Shown: positions 1 through 9,424, counted from the first letter of the stretch. The stretch is DNA of 64,000 nucleotides from JAWLHA01 sp041690535 (GCA_041690535.1 JAWLHA010000015.1:8560-72559), one strand, 5' to 3'. The notes: generated by a model not told the origin, from the letters alone. Numbers and translations: made by a program.

Positions 1-105
1 CTGCTGATGGCGATCCTTTCGCCGGATGCCCACGCGCAGGCTCTAAACAACTCGATCATGTACAAACTCGGCAAGATGGCCGAAAACTTCCGCGACCAGT
101 ATTGA
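1..105 (+). CDS. C-terminal end of an unidentified protein (truncated by window edge)
   Basis: An open frame enters from the left edge in frame 1 and runs 34 codons to a TGA at 103-105, ending in the residues KMAENFRDQY. Nothing in these residues identifies a family. The frame is called coding because it is open from the first base and the DNA after it is non-coding in all frames. The upstream part lies outside the window, so length, start and function cannot be judged. Confidence 0.5.
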   Translation: MLMAILSPDAHAQALNNSIMYKLGKMAENFRDQY

Positions 106-423
106 CGTTCAGTTCGGCTGCTGAGAGCAAAGCTGCTTCACGGGTAGCCGCAGGCATCGCATCAGTGGGCTCCGAGCTACCCTGACCCCGTTATCCATCA
201 CGTAATCGGCGGCGCCCTCCTATCCCCCTTGCGTCCTCCCCGTCCATTTTGGGATAGCCGGGACATCCACCACAGCTTTTCTCTTTCGGTGGTTTTTCTT
301 CGATCCGCTCGCCCTGTTCGCGGTCCCAGAGAATAGAGGAAACGGTGATACGTGTGTCCTTTACTGCGGTGTTGGGATGGGATCAAGAAGAAATTCATTG
401 GATACTAAATTTGCTGCTAGTCT
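106..423. other. Intergenic, no gene seen
   Basis: No credible reading frame with a ribosome site lies here. Pyrimidine-rich stretches and short inverted repeats are present, but no element boundary was found before the repeat that begins near 424. Confidence 0.5.
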
Positions 424-620
424 TTAGGGAAACCCTGATTAATTCTGCTGTCGCGCTCCGGCCCCCGGTTGAGGCACTCGAGGGCAGGCCCCCGATTAAG
501 GCACTCGAGGGCAGGCTTCGGCGGGAGCCCAGAACAATCAGGGCACTGGATGCCCGCCCCCCGACTGATGCTCTCGGGGGCCGGCTTCGCGGGCATGATG
601 GATTAATCAGGGTTTTCTTA
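424..620. repeat. Repeat family A, complete copy (about 197 bp)
   Basis: The left end TTAGGGAAACCCTGATTAAT (424-443) is mirrored by ATTAATCAGGGTTTTCTTA near 602-620, so the element has terminal inverted repeats of about 18 bp. The interior is made of short palindromic units built on GGCACTGGATGCCCG and CTCTCGGGGGCCGG. A degenerate copy sits at 37952-38109 and a core-only copy near 2290-2405. It ends 64 bp upstream of the start of the SPOR gene, so it may sit in that gene's promoter region. Confidence 0.65.
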
Positions 621-684
621 ACGAGTACCCTCAGAAGTCGGCGAACCGTAGCGTTCGCCACCTCGCGCCGCAAGGAGAGAGAGT

Positions 685-2259
685 ATGCCGACGAAAGCAC
701 TGTCGATAGAGGAACCGAAGGTGCACCCGGAGGCCACGGAGACGGAGCTGCCGAATCCCCAACCCTCCACCCCCGAGGGGCGCCAGCCCGGCCTTACCTT
801 GCCTGGGGAGCTGAATCGGCGCATCCAGGACATTGACGCCAGCGTGGAAGGGGTAAAGGCTGCGCTGAAGAAGATCAATGCCGAGGTGAAGCAGAGTCTG
901 TCGCGCCTTACCGAGAATGACGAGGAGCTGACCAGCAGGGTCGGCCAGACCTATCAGCAGCTGGGCGAACTGGACAAGGCATACCGCGCCCTGAGCAAGC
1001 AGTCCACGGGCATCCAGCAGCAGCTGGCGGCGCTCACCCAGACGTTCGAAGAGCACGCCGATCAATCCTCGACCCGATTCCAGGAGTTCGCTGAGGGGCA
1101 CGCCCAGTTGCTCGAACGCACCGAGGAACTGCAGCAGAAATCAAAGAACCTTTCGATGCAGCTGACGCGCAGCATCAACAGCAACCTGAAGGCGATGAGC
1201 GAGCTGGAGGGGCAGCTGCAGGCCGAGATCGGTGCCTTGGCCCAGCGCACCCAGGAACGGGACGACGCCCTCGCCGAGACCAGCAGTGAGATTGACCGCA
1301 GGCTGACCGGCACCGAGGAGAATGTGCGAGCCTACGAGGTGCGTCTACTCAAGATGCAGGCGGTGGATCGAGCCCTGGAGCAGCGCGCCGACGCGCTGGA
1401 GAGGACCGCCACTGAACTCAAGGAGCAGGGGAAGGGGCTGGTGCAGTCCACGCGCTCGCTACACGAACGGCTGGGTGTGGTGGCGGCGGAGGTCGTGGCC
1501 CTGCAGGCACAGGCGAAGGCGCAGGGTGAACGGATCGAAGGACTCGACGAACGTACGGGCAAACTCGACTCGACCCTGTTGGCGGCAATGGGACTGGAGC
1601 GCAAGCACTTCCGCCAGCTGGGGGTTTCCGTGGCGCTGCTTCTACTGCTCCTGGCGGCCTTCATGGTATCTCAGCATCTCGGTTGGCAGGAGCAGGAGCA
1701 GACCAATGCCGCAATGCAGGGTGATCTGCAGCAGCTGCAGGGCCGCACGGCGAAGGCAGCCGCTGATTTCGGCCAGTTGGAGGCGCAGCTACAGGAGCTG
1801 GACGAGCGGGTATCGGGGCTCAGCGATCAGGTTGGGGCGCAGGAGCAGCAGACCAGCCAGGCGCTGAGCGGGGTGGCTGCGCAATTGAATACCCAGACCG
1901 ACCGGCTCGACAGCCTGCAGGGGCAGATCGCCAACCACCGCCCGCAGGCGACCTTCGGCAAGGATGGGGTGATCCACGGCCCCCAGTGGCTGCTCGGGCA
2001 GCCCGCCGACCACTACCTGATCCAACTGGCGACCGTCTCCGAAAAGCAGGAGTTGTACCGGCTGGCCGAACGGTACGGCCACTATCTGCAGGATGAACTC
2101 GCCTACGTGCCGGTGCAGCAGGGCTATGCCCTGGTCTACGGCTCCTTCGCCGATTGGACCGAGGCGACTAACGCCCAGGCCGGTCTGCCGCCGATGATCG
2201 AGGGCCAGCGGCCCAGGATCTACCCGATGGGTTCGGTGCAGGGCTACTTGGGGCAGTGA
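685..2259 (+). CDS. Membrane-anchored coiled-coil protein with C-terminal SPOR-like (DamX-type) domain
   Basis: The 524-residue product has a long charged, Gln/Leu-rich coiled coil (about residues 45-300) and one strongly hydrophobic helix at about 311-330 (GVSVALLLLLLAAFM). A second coiled coil follows to about 415. The last 90 residues contain HYLIQLATVSEKQELYRLA, YALVYGSF and a final SV, the layout of the SPOR domain of DamX, which binds denuded peptidoglycan at the septum. The helix would anchor it in the inner membrane with the SPOR part periplasmic. The cytoplasmic coiled coil is unusually long for DamX, so a structural or division-site role is inferred. The start is supported by AAGGAG at 672-677. 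It is monocistronic. Confidence 0.7.
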   Translation: MPTKALSIEEPKVHPEATETELPNPQPSTPEGRQPGLTLPGELNRRIQDIDASVEGVKAALKKINAEVKQSLSRLTENDEELTSRVGQTYQQLGELDKAYRALSKQSTGIQQQLAALTQTFEEHADQSSTRFQEFAEGHAQLLERTEELQQKSKNLSMQLTRSINSNLKAMSELEGQLQAEIGALAQRTQERDDALAETSSEIDRRLTGTEENVRAYEVRLLKMQAVDRALEQRADALERTATELKEQGKGLVQSTRSLHERLGVVAAEVVALQAQAKAQGERIEGLDERTGKLDSTLLAAMGLERKHFRQLGVSVALLLLLLAAFMVSQHLGWQEQEQTNAAMQGDLQQLQGRTAKAAADFGQLEAQLQELDERVSGLSDQVGAQEQQTSQALSGVAAQLNTQTDRLDSLQGQIANHRPQATFGKDGVIHGPQWLLGQPADHYLIQLATVSEKQELYRLAERYGHYLQDELAYVPVQQGYALVYGSFADWTEATNAQAGLPPMIEGQRPRIYPMGSVQGYLGQ

Positions 2260-2289
2260 GCGCCAATGCCTGGAAGTAGTTAGCTGAAC

Positions 2290-2405
2290 GCAGGTTGATT
2301 CCGCTTTCGTTGCTCCCGTCCCCGACTAAGGCATTCGAGGGCAAGCTTCGGCGGGGGCACTGGATGCCCGCCTTCGCGGGCATGACGAAGGCACTGGATG
2401 CCCGA
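2290..2405. repeat. Repeat family A, core-only copy
   Basis: This stretch shares the order CTTTCG, CCCCGACTAAGGCATTCGAGG, GCTTCGGCGGG, GCACTGGATGCCCGCC and GCGGGCATGAC with the copies at 424 and 37952. Clear terminal inverted repeats are missing. The segment GCCCGCCTTCGCGGGC is a REP-like palindrome. It lies between the convergent SPOR and TetR genes and could act as a bidirectional transcript end. Confidence 0.55.
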
Positions 2406-2431
2406 GTCGCCCCCGGCCAGGATTTGGCGGA

Positions 2432-3070
2432 TCAAGCCCGGATCGACCTCACCAACATCTCTATCGTATGCTTGATTAACGCATCGCTTGAATACTTCGC
2501 CAGGAGCCCGTCCTCGCCCATCTTTTGCTGACACATCATGATCACACCATGGAGCGCACCGCGTAGGTAGAGCGCTGTTTGGAATGGATCTTTGACCTGT
2601 TCGCCTCCGATACTGCCGTCCTTCAGCCCCACTTCCAGGGCTTCCACCATCAACTGCATGCTCTCAAGTTCACGGTCGATCATCACCTGGGCTTCTTCCT
2701 CATCGGCGTCCTGCATGGCGGTGGCGGCCTTGGTCAGCGCCTCGAAATAGTCCGGCTCTTCCTGCCAGAAGCGGTAATAGGTCTGGCCTACGGCGATGAT
2801 CTTCTCCAGCCCTGTACCCTCCGAATCCAGGGCCGCACGGAACCGGTCCCGCAGCCGTTCGGCGGCGCGCCGCATGATGCCCCGCTGGATCGCGGCCTTG
2901 TCCTTGAAATAGACGTAGAGCAGGGCACGACTGAGGCTGGCGGTGCGGGCGATATCATCCATCGACGTCCGTTCGTAGCCTTTCTCGCCGAACATCTTCT
3001 CCGCGGCATCAAGGATGGTGTCTTGCCGCTGTTGCTTTTCCCGCTCCCGCCGTTTTTGCAGATCGCTCAT
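2432..3070 (-). CDS. TetR/AcrR-family transcriptional repressor
   Basis: The 212-residue protein starts at MSDLQKRRER. An N-terminal TetR helix-turn-helix spans about residues 15-65, with ILDAAEKMFGEKGYERTSMDDIA and the recognition helix SLSRALLYVYFKDK. An all-helical ligand domain follows, of the usual family length. A longer upstream frame exists, but the MSDLQ start fits where TetR domains begin and leaves the operator region free. It is divergent from the RND efflux genes, with two inverted repeats between them, so it probably represses the pump and itself and is released by a pump substrate. The ligand is unknown. Confidence 0.85.
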   Translation of the reverse strand: MSDLQKRREREKQQRQDTILDAAEKMFGEKGYERTSMDDIARTASLSRALLYVYFKDKAAIQRGIMRRAAERLRDRFRAALDSEGTGLEKIIAVGQTYYRFWQEEPDYFEALTKAATAMQDADEEEAQVMIDRELESMQLMVEALEVGLKDGSIGGEQVKDPFQTALYLRGALHGVIMMCQQKMGEDGLLAKYSSDALIKHTIEMLVRSIRA

Positions 3071-3157
3071 GAGTCTTGGCCCTTTCGCTGCGAGCGGCGT
3101 GCCGCTGGGGTGAAGCCACCTGCGTTCCGATTCGCAATTCTGTGCATGGATGAAACG

Positions 3158-3189
3158 TTGACAAAGTGTCAAAGCGTGACATGATGTCA
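3158..3189. promoter_or_regulatory. Two candidate TetR operators between the divergent regulator and efflux genes
   Basis: TTGACAAAGTGTCAA (3158-3172) is a perfect inverted repeat of TTGACA around a 3-bp centre. TGACATGATGTCA (3177-3189) is a second, near-perfect palindrome with the same TGACA half-site. They sit 87 bp upstream of the regulator start and 90 bp upstream of the adaptor start, as expected for TetR control of a divergent pump. The first also resembles a -35 box, so binding would block polymerase. Assignment to this repressor is inferred from position. Confidence 0.6.
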
Positions 3190-3279
3190 ACAACATGATC
3201 CGGTAAACGGCGCCAGAACACAACTCCGCACCGGCCTTATTGGTGCTCAACGCCCATTCCAGCCAGCAGGTGACGCTCC

Positions 3280-4377
3280 ATGATTTGTTCGACTCGCGCT
3301 TTCGTGCCCTTCGTTCTCAGCCTCCTGAGCGTCGCGCTGGCTGGCTGCACTGAATCTGTCAGCGCACCGGCCGATGCTGTACACCCGATCACCGTGCGTG
3401 CCGCGCCGGTCACCTTAAGGGCGTCCGCCGCCGAACCCCTGCGTTTTGCCGGCATCGTCCGGGCTCGGCAGCGGGCGACGTTGACCTTCCAGGTCAGCGG
3501 AACCTTGCGGGAGCGGCCGGTGGCGTTGGGGGAGCAGGTGAAGCCCGGCCAGGTGCTGGCCACGCTCTACAACCCGGGCCTGGAACCGGCGCGGGATTCC
3601 GCCGAAGCCCGCCTGCAGGAGCTGCAGACCCAACTTGATCAGGCCCGCCGGGAATCAGACCGCTCCCGCAAGCTCTTCGAGCGCGACATCGTCTCCGAAC
3701 AGACCCTGGAGCAACTGGAATAATCCCGCCGGGACAGCCTGGAAGCCAGTGTTGCCACCGCCCGGGCCGCCCTGGCAGAAGCCAGGCGTATGGTTGCGGA
3801 AAGCAGCCTCAAGGCGCCTTTTGCCGGGCGGGTGGAGGCCCTGTTGGTGGAAGAGGATGAATTCATCCATGCCGGTCAGCCGGTGGCGCGGATCTCATCT
3901 CCCACCGGCCGGGAAGTGGAAGTGCGCGTGCCCGCCTCCCTGTTGGATCAGGTTCAACTGGGACAGCCGCTGCCGATTTGGTCTGTGCAGGAGCGTCGCC
4001 GAACACCGGTGACGGGCACCATCATAGAGATCGCCCAGCCCGGCGCAGTGCGTGGTGAACTGCATGCGGTGCTGGTCAGTCTGCCGGAGGGGACCCTCGA
4101 GGCCGGCGTGCCGGTCGAGGTGGGCGTCGCGCCGCCGTCGGAGCCCCTGATCACTGTGCCGCTGCTGTCGGTGATCCGCTCTGCCGCCGGCACGAGTGTT
4201 TTCCGTGTCGTCGACAACGGCGACGGTCCCACCGCCGAGCGGGTGAGCATCACCGTTGAGCGCATCGCCGGCGAGCAGGCCATTATCGGCGAGGGAGCAC
4301 TTCAACCCGGTGACCGGGTGGTCTACGCAGGGATGACGCGGGTGACCCAGGGTGATGCCGTGGAGATCCTGCCATGA
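3280..4377 (+). pseudogene. RND efflux periplasmic adaptor (membrane fusion protein), interrupted by an in-frame stop
   Basis: The frame encodes a lipoprotein adaptor: signal peptide with lipobox LAGC (residues 20-23), first half of a lipoyl-like domain (VSGTLRERPVALGEQVKPGQVLATL), a helical hairpin, then the returning lipoyl half (LKAPFAGRVEALLVEEDE) and beta-barrel to the end. A TAA at 3721-3723 interrupts the hairpin after codon 147. The same frame then continues without shift to TGA at 4375-4377, so the break is one base change from CAA or GAA. The last bases overlap the pump gene (ATGA), the normal arrangement. The pump may lack its adaptor unless the stop is suppressed, restarted (ATG at 3790) or a sequencing error. 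Confidence 0.8.
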
Positions 4378-7300
4378 CCGCACGCCTGCTAAGCCGCCAG
4401 CGCCTGCTGGGCATGGTGGTCACCCTGCTCTGCCTGCTCGGGGTTGCCGCCTACAGCACCATGCCGCGCCAGGAAGATCCCTCGTTTCCCTACCGGGCAG
4501 GCCTGCTGACCGTCAGCTATCCCGGCGCCAATGCGGACGTCGTCGAGCGTCTGGTCATGCGGCCGCTGGCAGATGAACTGCTGCAGGTCGAAGAAGTCGA
4601 CTTTGCCTCAGGTACGGCCCGCACCGGCGTGGCGGTGGTCGATATCCGACTCAACGACGACATCTACGACACTGATGCCGCCTGGGACCGGGTGCGCCAG
4701 GCCATGGAACGCGCCCGTCTGGAGTTCCCCGATGAGGTCGGGCAAATGGCCCTGGATGACCGCCTAATCGACATTCCCGCCATCGTGCTGGCGTTGGGTG
4801 GCGCGCCTTCGGTCACGGAGCTGTCGGCCCAGGCGGAGCGCCTCAAGAACAATCTGTTGGATATTCCCGGCGTCTCCCGGATCGGGCTGGAAGGGGACGT
4901 GGACGAGCAGATCACCCTGGCTCTGGACGATGCGGCACTCTATCGCCTGGGCATCTCCCCGTCCCGTGTTTTGGACATTCTGGCTCGGCGCAACCAGGTG
5001 ATTCCCGGGGGGTTCCTGGTCGTCGATGGGCAACGGTTGTCCATCCTGCCCAATAGCGAATTCGACGATATCGATGCCATCCGCGCCACACCGATCGAAT
5101 TGCCGGATGGTTCCCAGGTGCCTTTGGCGGCGGTTGCCGACGTCTGGCGCGGACCGGTGGAGCCGCGCCAGCCAGAAACCTGGTATGACGGCGAACGGGT
5201 GGTCCTGCTCTCGCTGATCATGGAGAACGGCACCACCGATGCCATCCGCTTTGGCGAGCGGGTACGCGCGCGTATCGAGCAGATCAAGGGTGACTTCGCG
5301 CCATACACGATCAAGGAAATGTTTTTTCAGCCGGACAAGGTGGGAGAGCGACTGAATCATCTGGCCTGGAATCTCGTGCAATCGGTCGCGATCATCATCG
5401 CCGTGGTGTTCACCGGCATGGGGATCCGCATGGGGCTTCTGGTGGCGACGATCCTGCCCATGGTGGCGCTGATCAGTATCGGCCTGTATGACTTCGGCGG
5501 CGGCGTGCTGCACCAGATTGCGGTGATTGGCATGGTGATTTCACTGGGTATCCTGATCGACAACGCCATCGTCATCGTCGAGAGTATCCAGACCCTGCTG
5601 GACCAGGGCGTCCACCGTCTGGATGCGCTGAAACAATCGGTGCGGGAGTTGGCTGGGCCCCTGGGCGCATCCACCGGCACCACGCTGGCGGCTTTTGCGC
5701 CACTGCTGCTGTCCAAGGGCGTCACTGCGGATTTCACCCGGGGCATTCCGGTGATGATTATGTTGACCCTGTCGGTCAGCTACCTGCTGGCGATCTCCGC
5801 GGTGCCGTTGCTGGCCTGCCGGTTTCTCAAACCGCGCATGCAGGTGCGGGCCGATCGGCTGGCGGGTCTGGCCCGGTTCCTCGGTGGGCTCGTTTGCAGG
5901 GCGCCTGGCCTGCTGATGGTGGCCGGCTTTGTGGTGGTCGCGGCCAGCCTCGCGCTGACGCCTTTCCTCAAGCAGCAGTTCTTCCCCAACGCCGATCGGC
6001 CGCGGGTGGTCGTGGAGTTGTTCATGCCCGCGGGTACCGACCTCTCCCGCACCGCGGGCGTCGCCGCCGAACTGGAGAGAGCGATCCGCAGTCGGCCGGA
6101 AACCGTGGACGTGCACCGCTTCGTCGGCTTCACCGGTCCCAGCTTCTATTACAACCTGCTGCGTGCGCCGCAAGCGCCGAACCGCGCACGAGTCGTGGTC
6201 AAGACTAAGACCCTGGAGCAAACCACCGGCCTGGTCCACTGGATTCGCGATTACGCCAGCGGGGTCATGCCGGAACTGTCTCTGGCTGTGAATATCCTGG
6301 GGCAGGGGCCGCCCCGGGTCGCGCCTGTGGAAGTGCGTCTCTACCACCCGGATGACGCCGTGCGCACAGAGGCCATCGAGCAGGTTTTCGCCGGGTTGCG
6401 TCAGGTGCCGGGGACCGTCGATGTGCGCCATGACCTAGACCCCGGTGTCCCCAGCGTCCGCATCAACGTGGATGACGCCAGCGCCGCCCGCCATGGCATT
6501 AGTCGCGCGGAGGTGGCCCAAAGCCTTTACGGCCAGAGTTTCGGTCTCGTGGCGGAGCAGTTCCGCCGTGAAGATGACCCCATTCCGCTGGTGCTGCGTT
6601 CCCTGGACGGCACCGCGCTTTCCCTGTCGCGGCTGCTTTCGATCAACGTCTATTCGAACCGCGGCGACGCGGTGCCCTTGTCCGCCATCGCCACCGTGGA
6701 AACCACCTGGGAGCCGGCTGCGCGCTACCTGCGCAACGGTGTGCGGGTGAATACCGTCACGGCCAACCTGGAAACCGGATACAGCTTCAGCCAGGCGCTG
6801 GATGGGTTGCAAGCCCATCTTGTGAAGAACCCGCTGCCGCCCGGTACGCGCCTTGAATATGGCGGCGATGCGGAAGGCTCCAACGATGCCAACGGGGCAA
6901 TACTGACTATGGCGCCCATTGGTGTCCTGTTGCTGCTTTTCTTCCTGTTGCTGCAGTTCAATTCATTCACGCGGGTGGGGATCATCCTGTTGACCGTGCC
7001 GTTGGCAATGGTGGGGGTTTTCCCGGGATTGGTGATGTCGGGTTCACCGTTTGGATTTCAGTCGCTGCTGGGGGTGATCGCCTTGGTGGGGATTGTGGTG
7101 AACAACGCCATCGTCTTGCTGGACGTGATTGATCGAAAATTGCAGGAGGGGGAGTCGATTCGGCATGCGGTACGCATGGCAGTGGAGCAGCGGACCAGGC
7201 CGATCCTGCTGACAACGGGTACCACGGTTGCGGGCTTGCTGCCGCTGGCGTTCTCCAGCTCGACGCTCTGGCCGCCCATGGCCTGGGCGATCATTTCGGG

Positions 7301-7400
7301 ATTGCTGGCGTCCACGGTGCTGACGCTGCTGGTCGTGCCGTCGCTGTGCATTAAGCTGATTCACGGGCGCGTGCCAGGAATGGAGAATGCACCGGCTTAG
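4374..7400 (+). CDS. RND-family multidrug efflux permease (AcrB-like)
   Basis: At 1008 residues the product has normal length for an inner-membrane RND pump that exports hydrophobic compounds using the proton gradient. It shows two homologous halves: an N-terminal helix, a large periplasmic loop with YPGANADVVERLV, helices around GILIDNAIVIVES, a second helix near residue 515, a second periplasmic loop, and helices around GIVVNNAIVLLDV. The first motif reads IDN where AcrB has VDD, so one of the two relay aspartates is Asn here, as in several RND subfamilies. Translation is coupled to the adaptor by a 4-bp overlap. No outer-membrane factor gene is adjacent. Regulation by the divergent TetR protein is inferred. 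Confidence 0.88.
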   Translation: MTARLLSRQRLLGMVVTLLCLLGVAAYSTMPRQEDPSFPYRAGLLTVSYPGANADVVERLVMRPLADELLQVEEVDFASGTARTGVAVVDIRLNDDIYDTDAAWDRVRQAMERARLEFPDEVGQMALDDRLIDIPAIVLALGGAPSVTELSAQAERLKNNLLDIPGVSRIGLEGDVDEQITLALDDAALYRLGISPSRVLDILARRNQVIPGGFLVVDGQRLSILPNSEFDDIDAIRATPIELPDGSQVPLAAVADVWRGPVEPRQPETWYDGERVVLLSLIMENGTTDAIRFGERVRARIEQIKGDFAPYTIKEMFFQPDKVGERLNHLAWNLVQSVAIIIAVVFTGMGIRMGLLVATILPMVALISIGLYDFGGGVLHQIAVIGMVISLGILIDNAIVIVESIQTLLDQGVHRLDALKQSVRELAGPLGASTGTTLAAFAPLLLSKGVTADFTRGIPVMIMLTLSVSYLLAISAVPLLACRFLKPRMQVRADRLAGLARFLGGLVCRAPGLLMVAGFVVVAASLALTPFLKQQFFPNADRPRVVVELFMPAGTDLSRTAGVAAELERAIRSRPETVDVHRFVGFTGPSFYYNLLRAPQAPNRARVVVKTKTLEQTTGLVHWIRDYASGVMPELSLAVNILGQGPPRVAPVEVRLYHPDDAVRTEAIEQVFAGLRQVPGTVDVRHDLDPGVPSVRINVDDASAARHGISRAEVAQSLYGQSFGLVAEQFRREDDPIPLVLRSLDGTALSLSRLLSINVYSNRGDAVPLSAIATVETTWEPAARYLRNGVRVNTVTANLETGYSFSQALDGLQAHLVKNPLPPGTRLEYGGDAEGSNDANGAILTMAPIGVLLLLFFLLLQFNSFTRVGIILLTVPLAMVGVFPGLVMSGSPFGFQSLLGVIALVGIVVNNAIVLLDVIDRKLQEGESIRHAVRMAVEQRTRPILLTTGTTVAGLLPLAFSSSTLWPPMAWAIISGLLASTVLTLLVVPSLCIKLIHGRVPGMENAPA

Positions 7401-7683
7401 TTCTGGTGGAGCTGCGAGTGAAATTGGAAATTCACATAAAAAACACCACTGCTCGAATACACGGAAGGCTTCTCATGGCAACCGGGATTGCTCAACATGA
7501 TGAAAGAACCTTCCCATGCCGCTTGACCCTTCCCAAGTCGCTTCATCCCTCGGGCCGCACGGCAAAGTCCCCGGACTGAATCGCCGAGGGGTGGCCGGGC
7601 TAGCCGGGGACCTGGACACGACCGCGGGCAGGTTCAGGTCTGCGCGGTGGCTGCGGGAAGCGGCCCGGCCTTGGCAGCGAGCG

Positions 7684-8022
7684 CTATTTTTTAAAGAGGT
7701 CGTCGAGCGGATTCCTGCCCGGCGCGTCCGGCGTGCCCCCGCCGAACAGCTTGTCCAGGGCACCCCGGGCCGCTGCCGAGTCGTCCGCGCCCGCGAAGGC
7801 ATTCGGACGCGGCTTGAACCAGTCGCAGAAATTGGCACGGTCCGCTTCCCGCGGCGGCTCCGCGCGCTCCTCGCGACAGGCGCTGCGGTAGCGTGCATCG
7901 TAGTGCTCGCACAGACGGCAGACGTAGAGTTCCGCATCACACGCCGGACAGCGGGCGTAGCGGGAGAGGGGTTGTGGCACGGCGTCGAGTGCCGCACCGC
8001 ATTTCCAGCAAACCAGGCTCAT
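7684..8022 (-). CDS. Small zinc-ribbon protein of unknown function
   Basis: The 112-residue protein has paired metal-binding cysteines in CWKCG, CPAC and CRLC, plus further Cys at 48 and about 66, consistent with a zinc ribbon. The C-terminal half is low-complexity and ends in LDDLFKK. An opposite-strand frame covers it, but the regular CxxC spacing supports the minus strand. It is monocistronic, and no catalytic residues are seen. The 283 bp between the pump and this gene carry no other gene. Confidence 0.7.
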   Translation of the reverse strand: MSLVCWKCGAALDAVPQPLSRYARCPACDAELYVCRLCEHYDARYRSACREERAEPPREADRANFCDWFKPRPNAFAGADDSAAARGALDKLFGGGTPDAPGRNPLDDLFKK

Positions 8023-8287
8023 GACGAATCTCCTCGTGGCCAGACAGTCAGCTTGCCCCTGCCCGGGTCCGAGGGCAAGCCGGAACGGCGGCCATCTCCC
8101 TCCCGCACCGTCGACAGACGTTGCAGGAGCGCCGTCACTGCCAGGGGCAAGCCGTCAGCAACTGAACTGACGCTCACCCTTTGGATGGCCATGCGCCCTG
8201 AAGTTCATTTTGGTCCAGCCGGGTCCATCGTTGACTACTTTTTACCAAGTGGCCCGGAATCGCCCGGGGGAGAAGGGGGAGGGTGCA

Positions 8288-9082
8288 GTGGAGCCGTTGA
8301 CGAAACTTCAATCCAGGGAAATCGCCGAAGACACCGTGGCGCTGTCGGTCTGGTTGCCGGTTGCCGGCTTCGGTGTGTTGCCGGTCAATGCCTTTGTTAT
8401 CCGGGCCGCTGAGCCGGTGTTGATTGACACCGGGCTGGCGCTGGCGCGGGAGGAGTTCCTCGCAGCTCTGCGCGAGACCATCGATCCGCAGGCGCTCAAG
8501 TGGATCTGGCTGACCCATGTCGACCCGGACCATGTGGGTAATCTTGCGGCGCTCCTGGCGGAGGCGCCCCGCGCTCGCGTGGTGACATCGTTTCTCGGCA
8601 TGGCCAAGTTGGACATGTCTCAGTTGCCGGTGGCGCAGGCCTATTTGCTGAATCCGGGACAGCGCCTGGATGTCGGGGACCGGCAGCTGGTGGCCGTGCA
8701 CCCGCCCGTGTTCGATGCTCCCGAGACGACCGGCGCACTGGACTCGAAGACCGGCGCCCTGTTCAGCGCGGACTGCTTCGGCGCCCTGTTGCCGCAGATT
8801 GCCGACGCGGCGGCCGATGTGCCCGACGAACTCCTGCGCGCCGGCATGGTCGGCTGGGCGACGGTGGACGCCCCCTGGTTGGCTCAGGTGGCGCCGGAGC
8901 GGTTCGATGCCGGGCTCGAAGCGATACGACGCCTCGAACCGGCAGCCATTTTCAGTAGCCACGCGCCGCCCGCCTTTGGAATGACCGACACCCTCCTGCA
9001 GCACCTGGCCGGCGCTCCGGCCGCGCCGCCGTTCGTTGGCCCGGATCAGGCCGCGCTGGAACGGATGATGGCGCTCACCTGA
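8288..9082 (+). CDS. MBL-fold (metallo-beta-lactamase superfamily) hydrolase
   Basis: The product carries the metal motif THVDPDHVGN (HxDxDH-like), an upstream LIDTG strand, a later Asp in FSADCFGA and a late His in FSSHAPPAF, the order of metal ligands in the MBL fold. It resembles flavodiiron/oxygen-binding-type or glyoxalase-II-like hydrolases without added domains. A longer frame begins at 8210. GTG at 8288 is preferred because GGGGGAGGG lies just upstream and conserved sequence begins after it; this gives 264 residues. The substrate cannot be told. It appears to be transcribed alone. Confidence 0.75.
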   Translation: MEPLTKLQSREIAEDTVALSVWLPVAGFGVLPVNAFVIRAAEPVLIDTGLALAREEFLAALRETIDPQALKWIWLTHVDPDHVGNLAALLAEAPRARVVTSFLGMAKLDMSQLPVAQAYLLNPGQRLDVGDRQLVAVHPPVFDAPETTGALDSKTGALFSADCFGALLPQIADAAADVPDELLRAGMVGWATVDAPWLAQVAPERFDAGLEAIRRLEPAAIFSSHAPPAFGMTDTLLQHLAGAPAAPPFVGPDQAALERMMALT

Positions 9083-9135
9083 GCGAGCGGATCCGGCCTC
9101 TCTTTTTGGCAAAAACCAACAGTCGTGTAGCGCTG

Positions 9136-9360
9136 CCTAGAGCACCGAACAGGTAAACCGAAAGATCGCCAATCGCAGCCAAGTTGCACCGCAGGTGGCG
9201 GGGGCAGCGAACCGAGGTAGGGTGGATAAGCGCAGCGCATCCACCAAATTGTAGGGGATAGGCACAGCGCATCCACCCATTCGACGCCGCACGGTGGATG
9301 CGCTGCGCTTATCCACCCTACATATTGGGCGCGTTGGATTTATCTGTTCGGTGCTCTAGG
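9136..9360. mobile_element. Repeat family D, complete 225-bp MITE-like element
   Basis: CCTAGAGCACCGAACAG (9136-9152) is mirrored exactly by CTGTTCGGTGCTCTAGG (9344-9360). Inside, a long hairpin is formed by 9217-9245 and 9293-9321, centred on GGATAAGCGCAGCGCATCC. There is no coding capacity and no convincing target duplication. Related copies or fragments lie near 13341, 16649, 31078, 34374, 49784, 51159 and 57719. Confidence 0.75.
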
Positions 9361-9424
9361 CGCAGATGCCGAGAGCAAGGACTTTGCAGCATGGCGGGAA
9401 CGCTGAGCGCCTCCCAAAACGCCC

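Noticed and set aside
345..836. Open frame of 163 codons on the plus strand upstream of the SPOR gene
   Set aside because: It is composed of the family A palindromic repeat and overlaps the real gene start. It has repetitive RPP/ALEGRL residues and no ribosome site.
7516..8412. 298-codon plus-strand frame
   Set aside because: It is a shadow of the minus-strand zinc-ribbon gene (7684-8022) and the start of the MBL gene. Composition is Arg/Ala/Gly-rich with no motif.
8174..9112. Minus-strand 312-codon frame over the MBL gene
   Set aside because: It has no family motif, and the plus-strand frame holds the THVDPDHVGN metal site.
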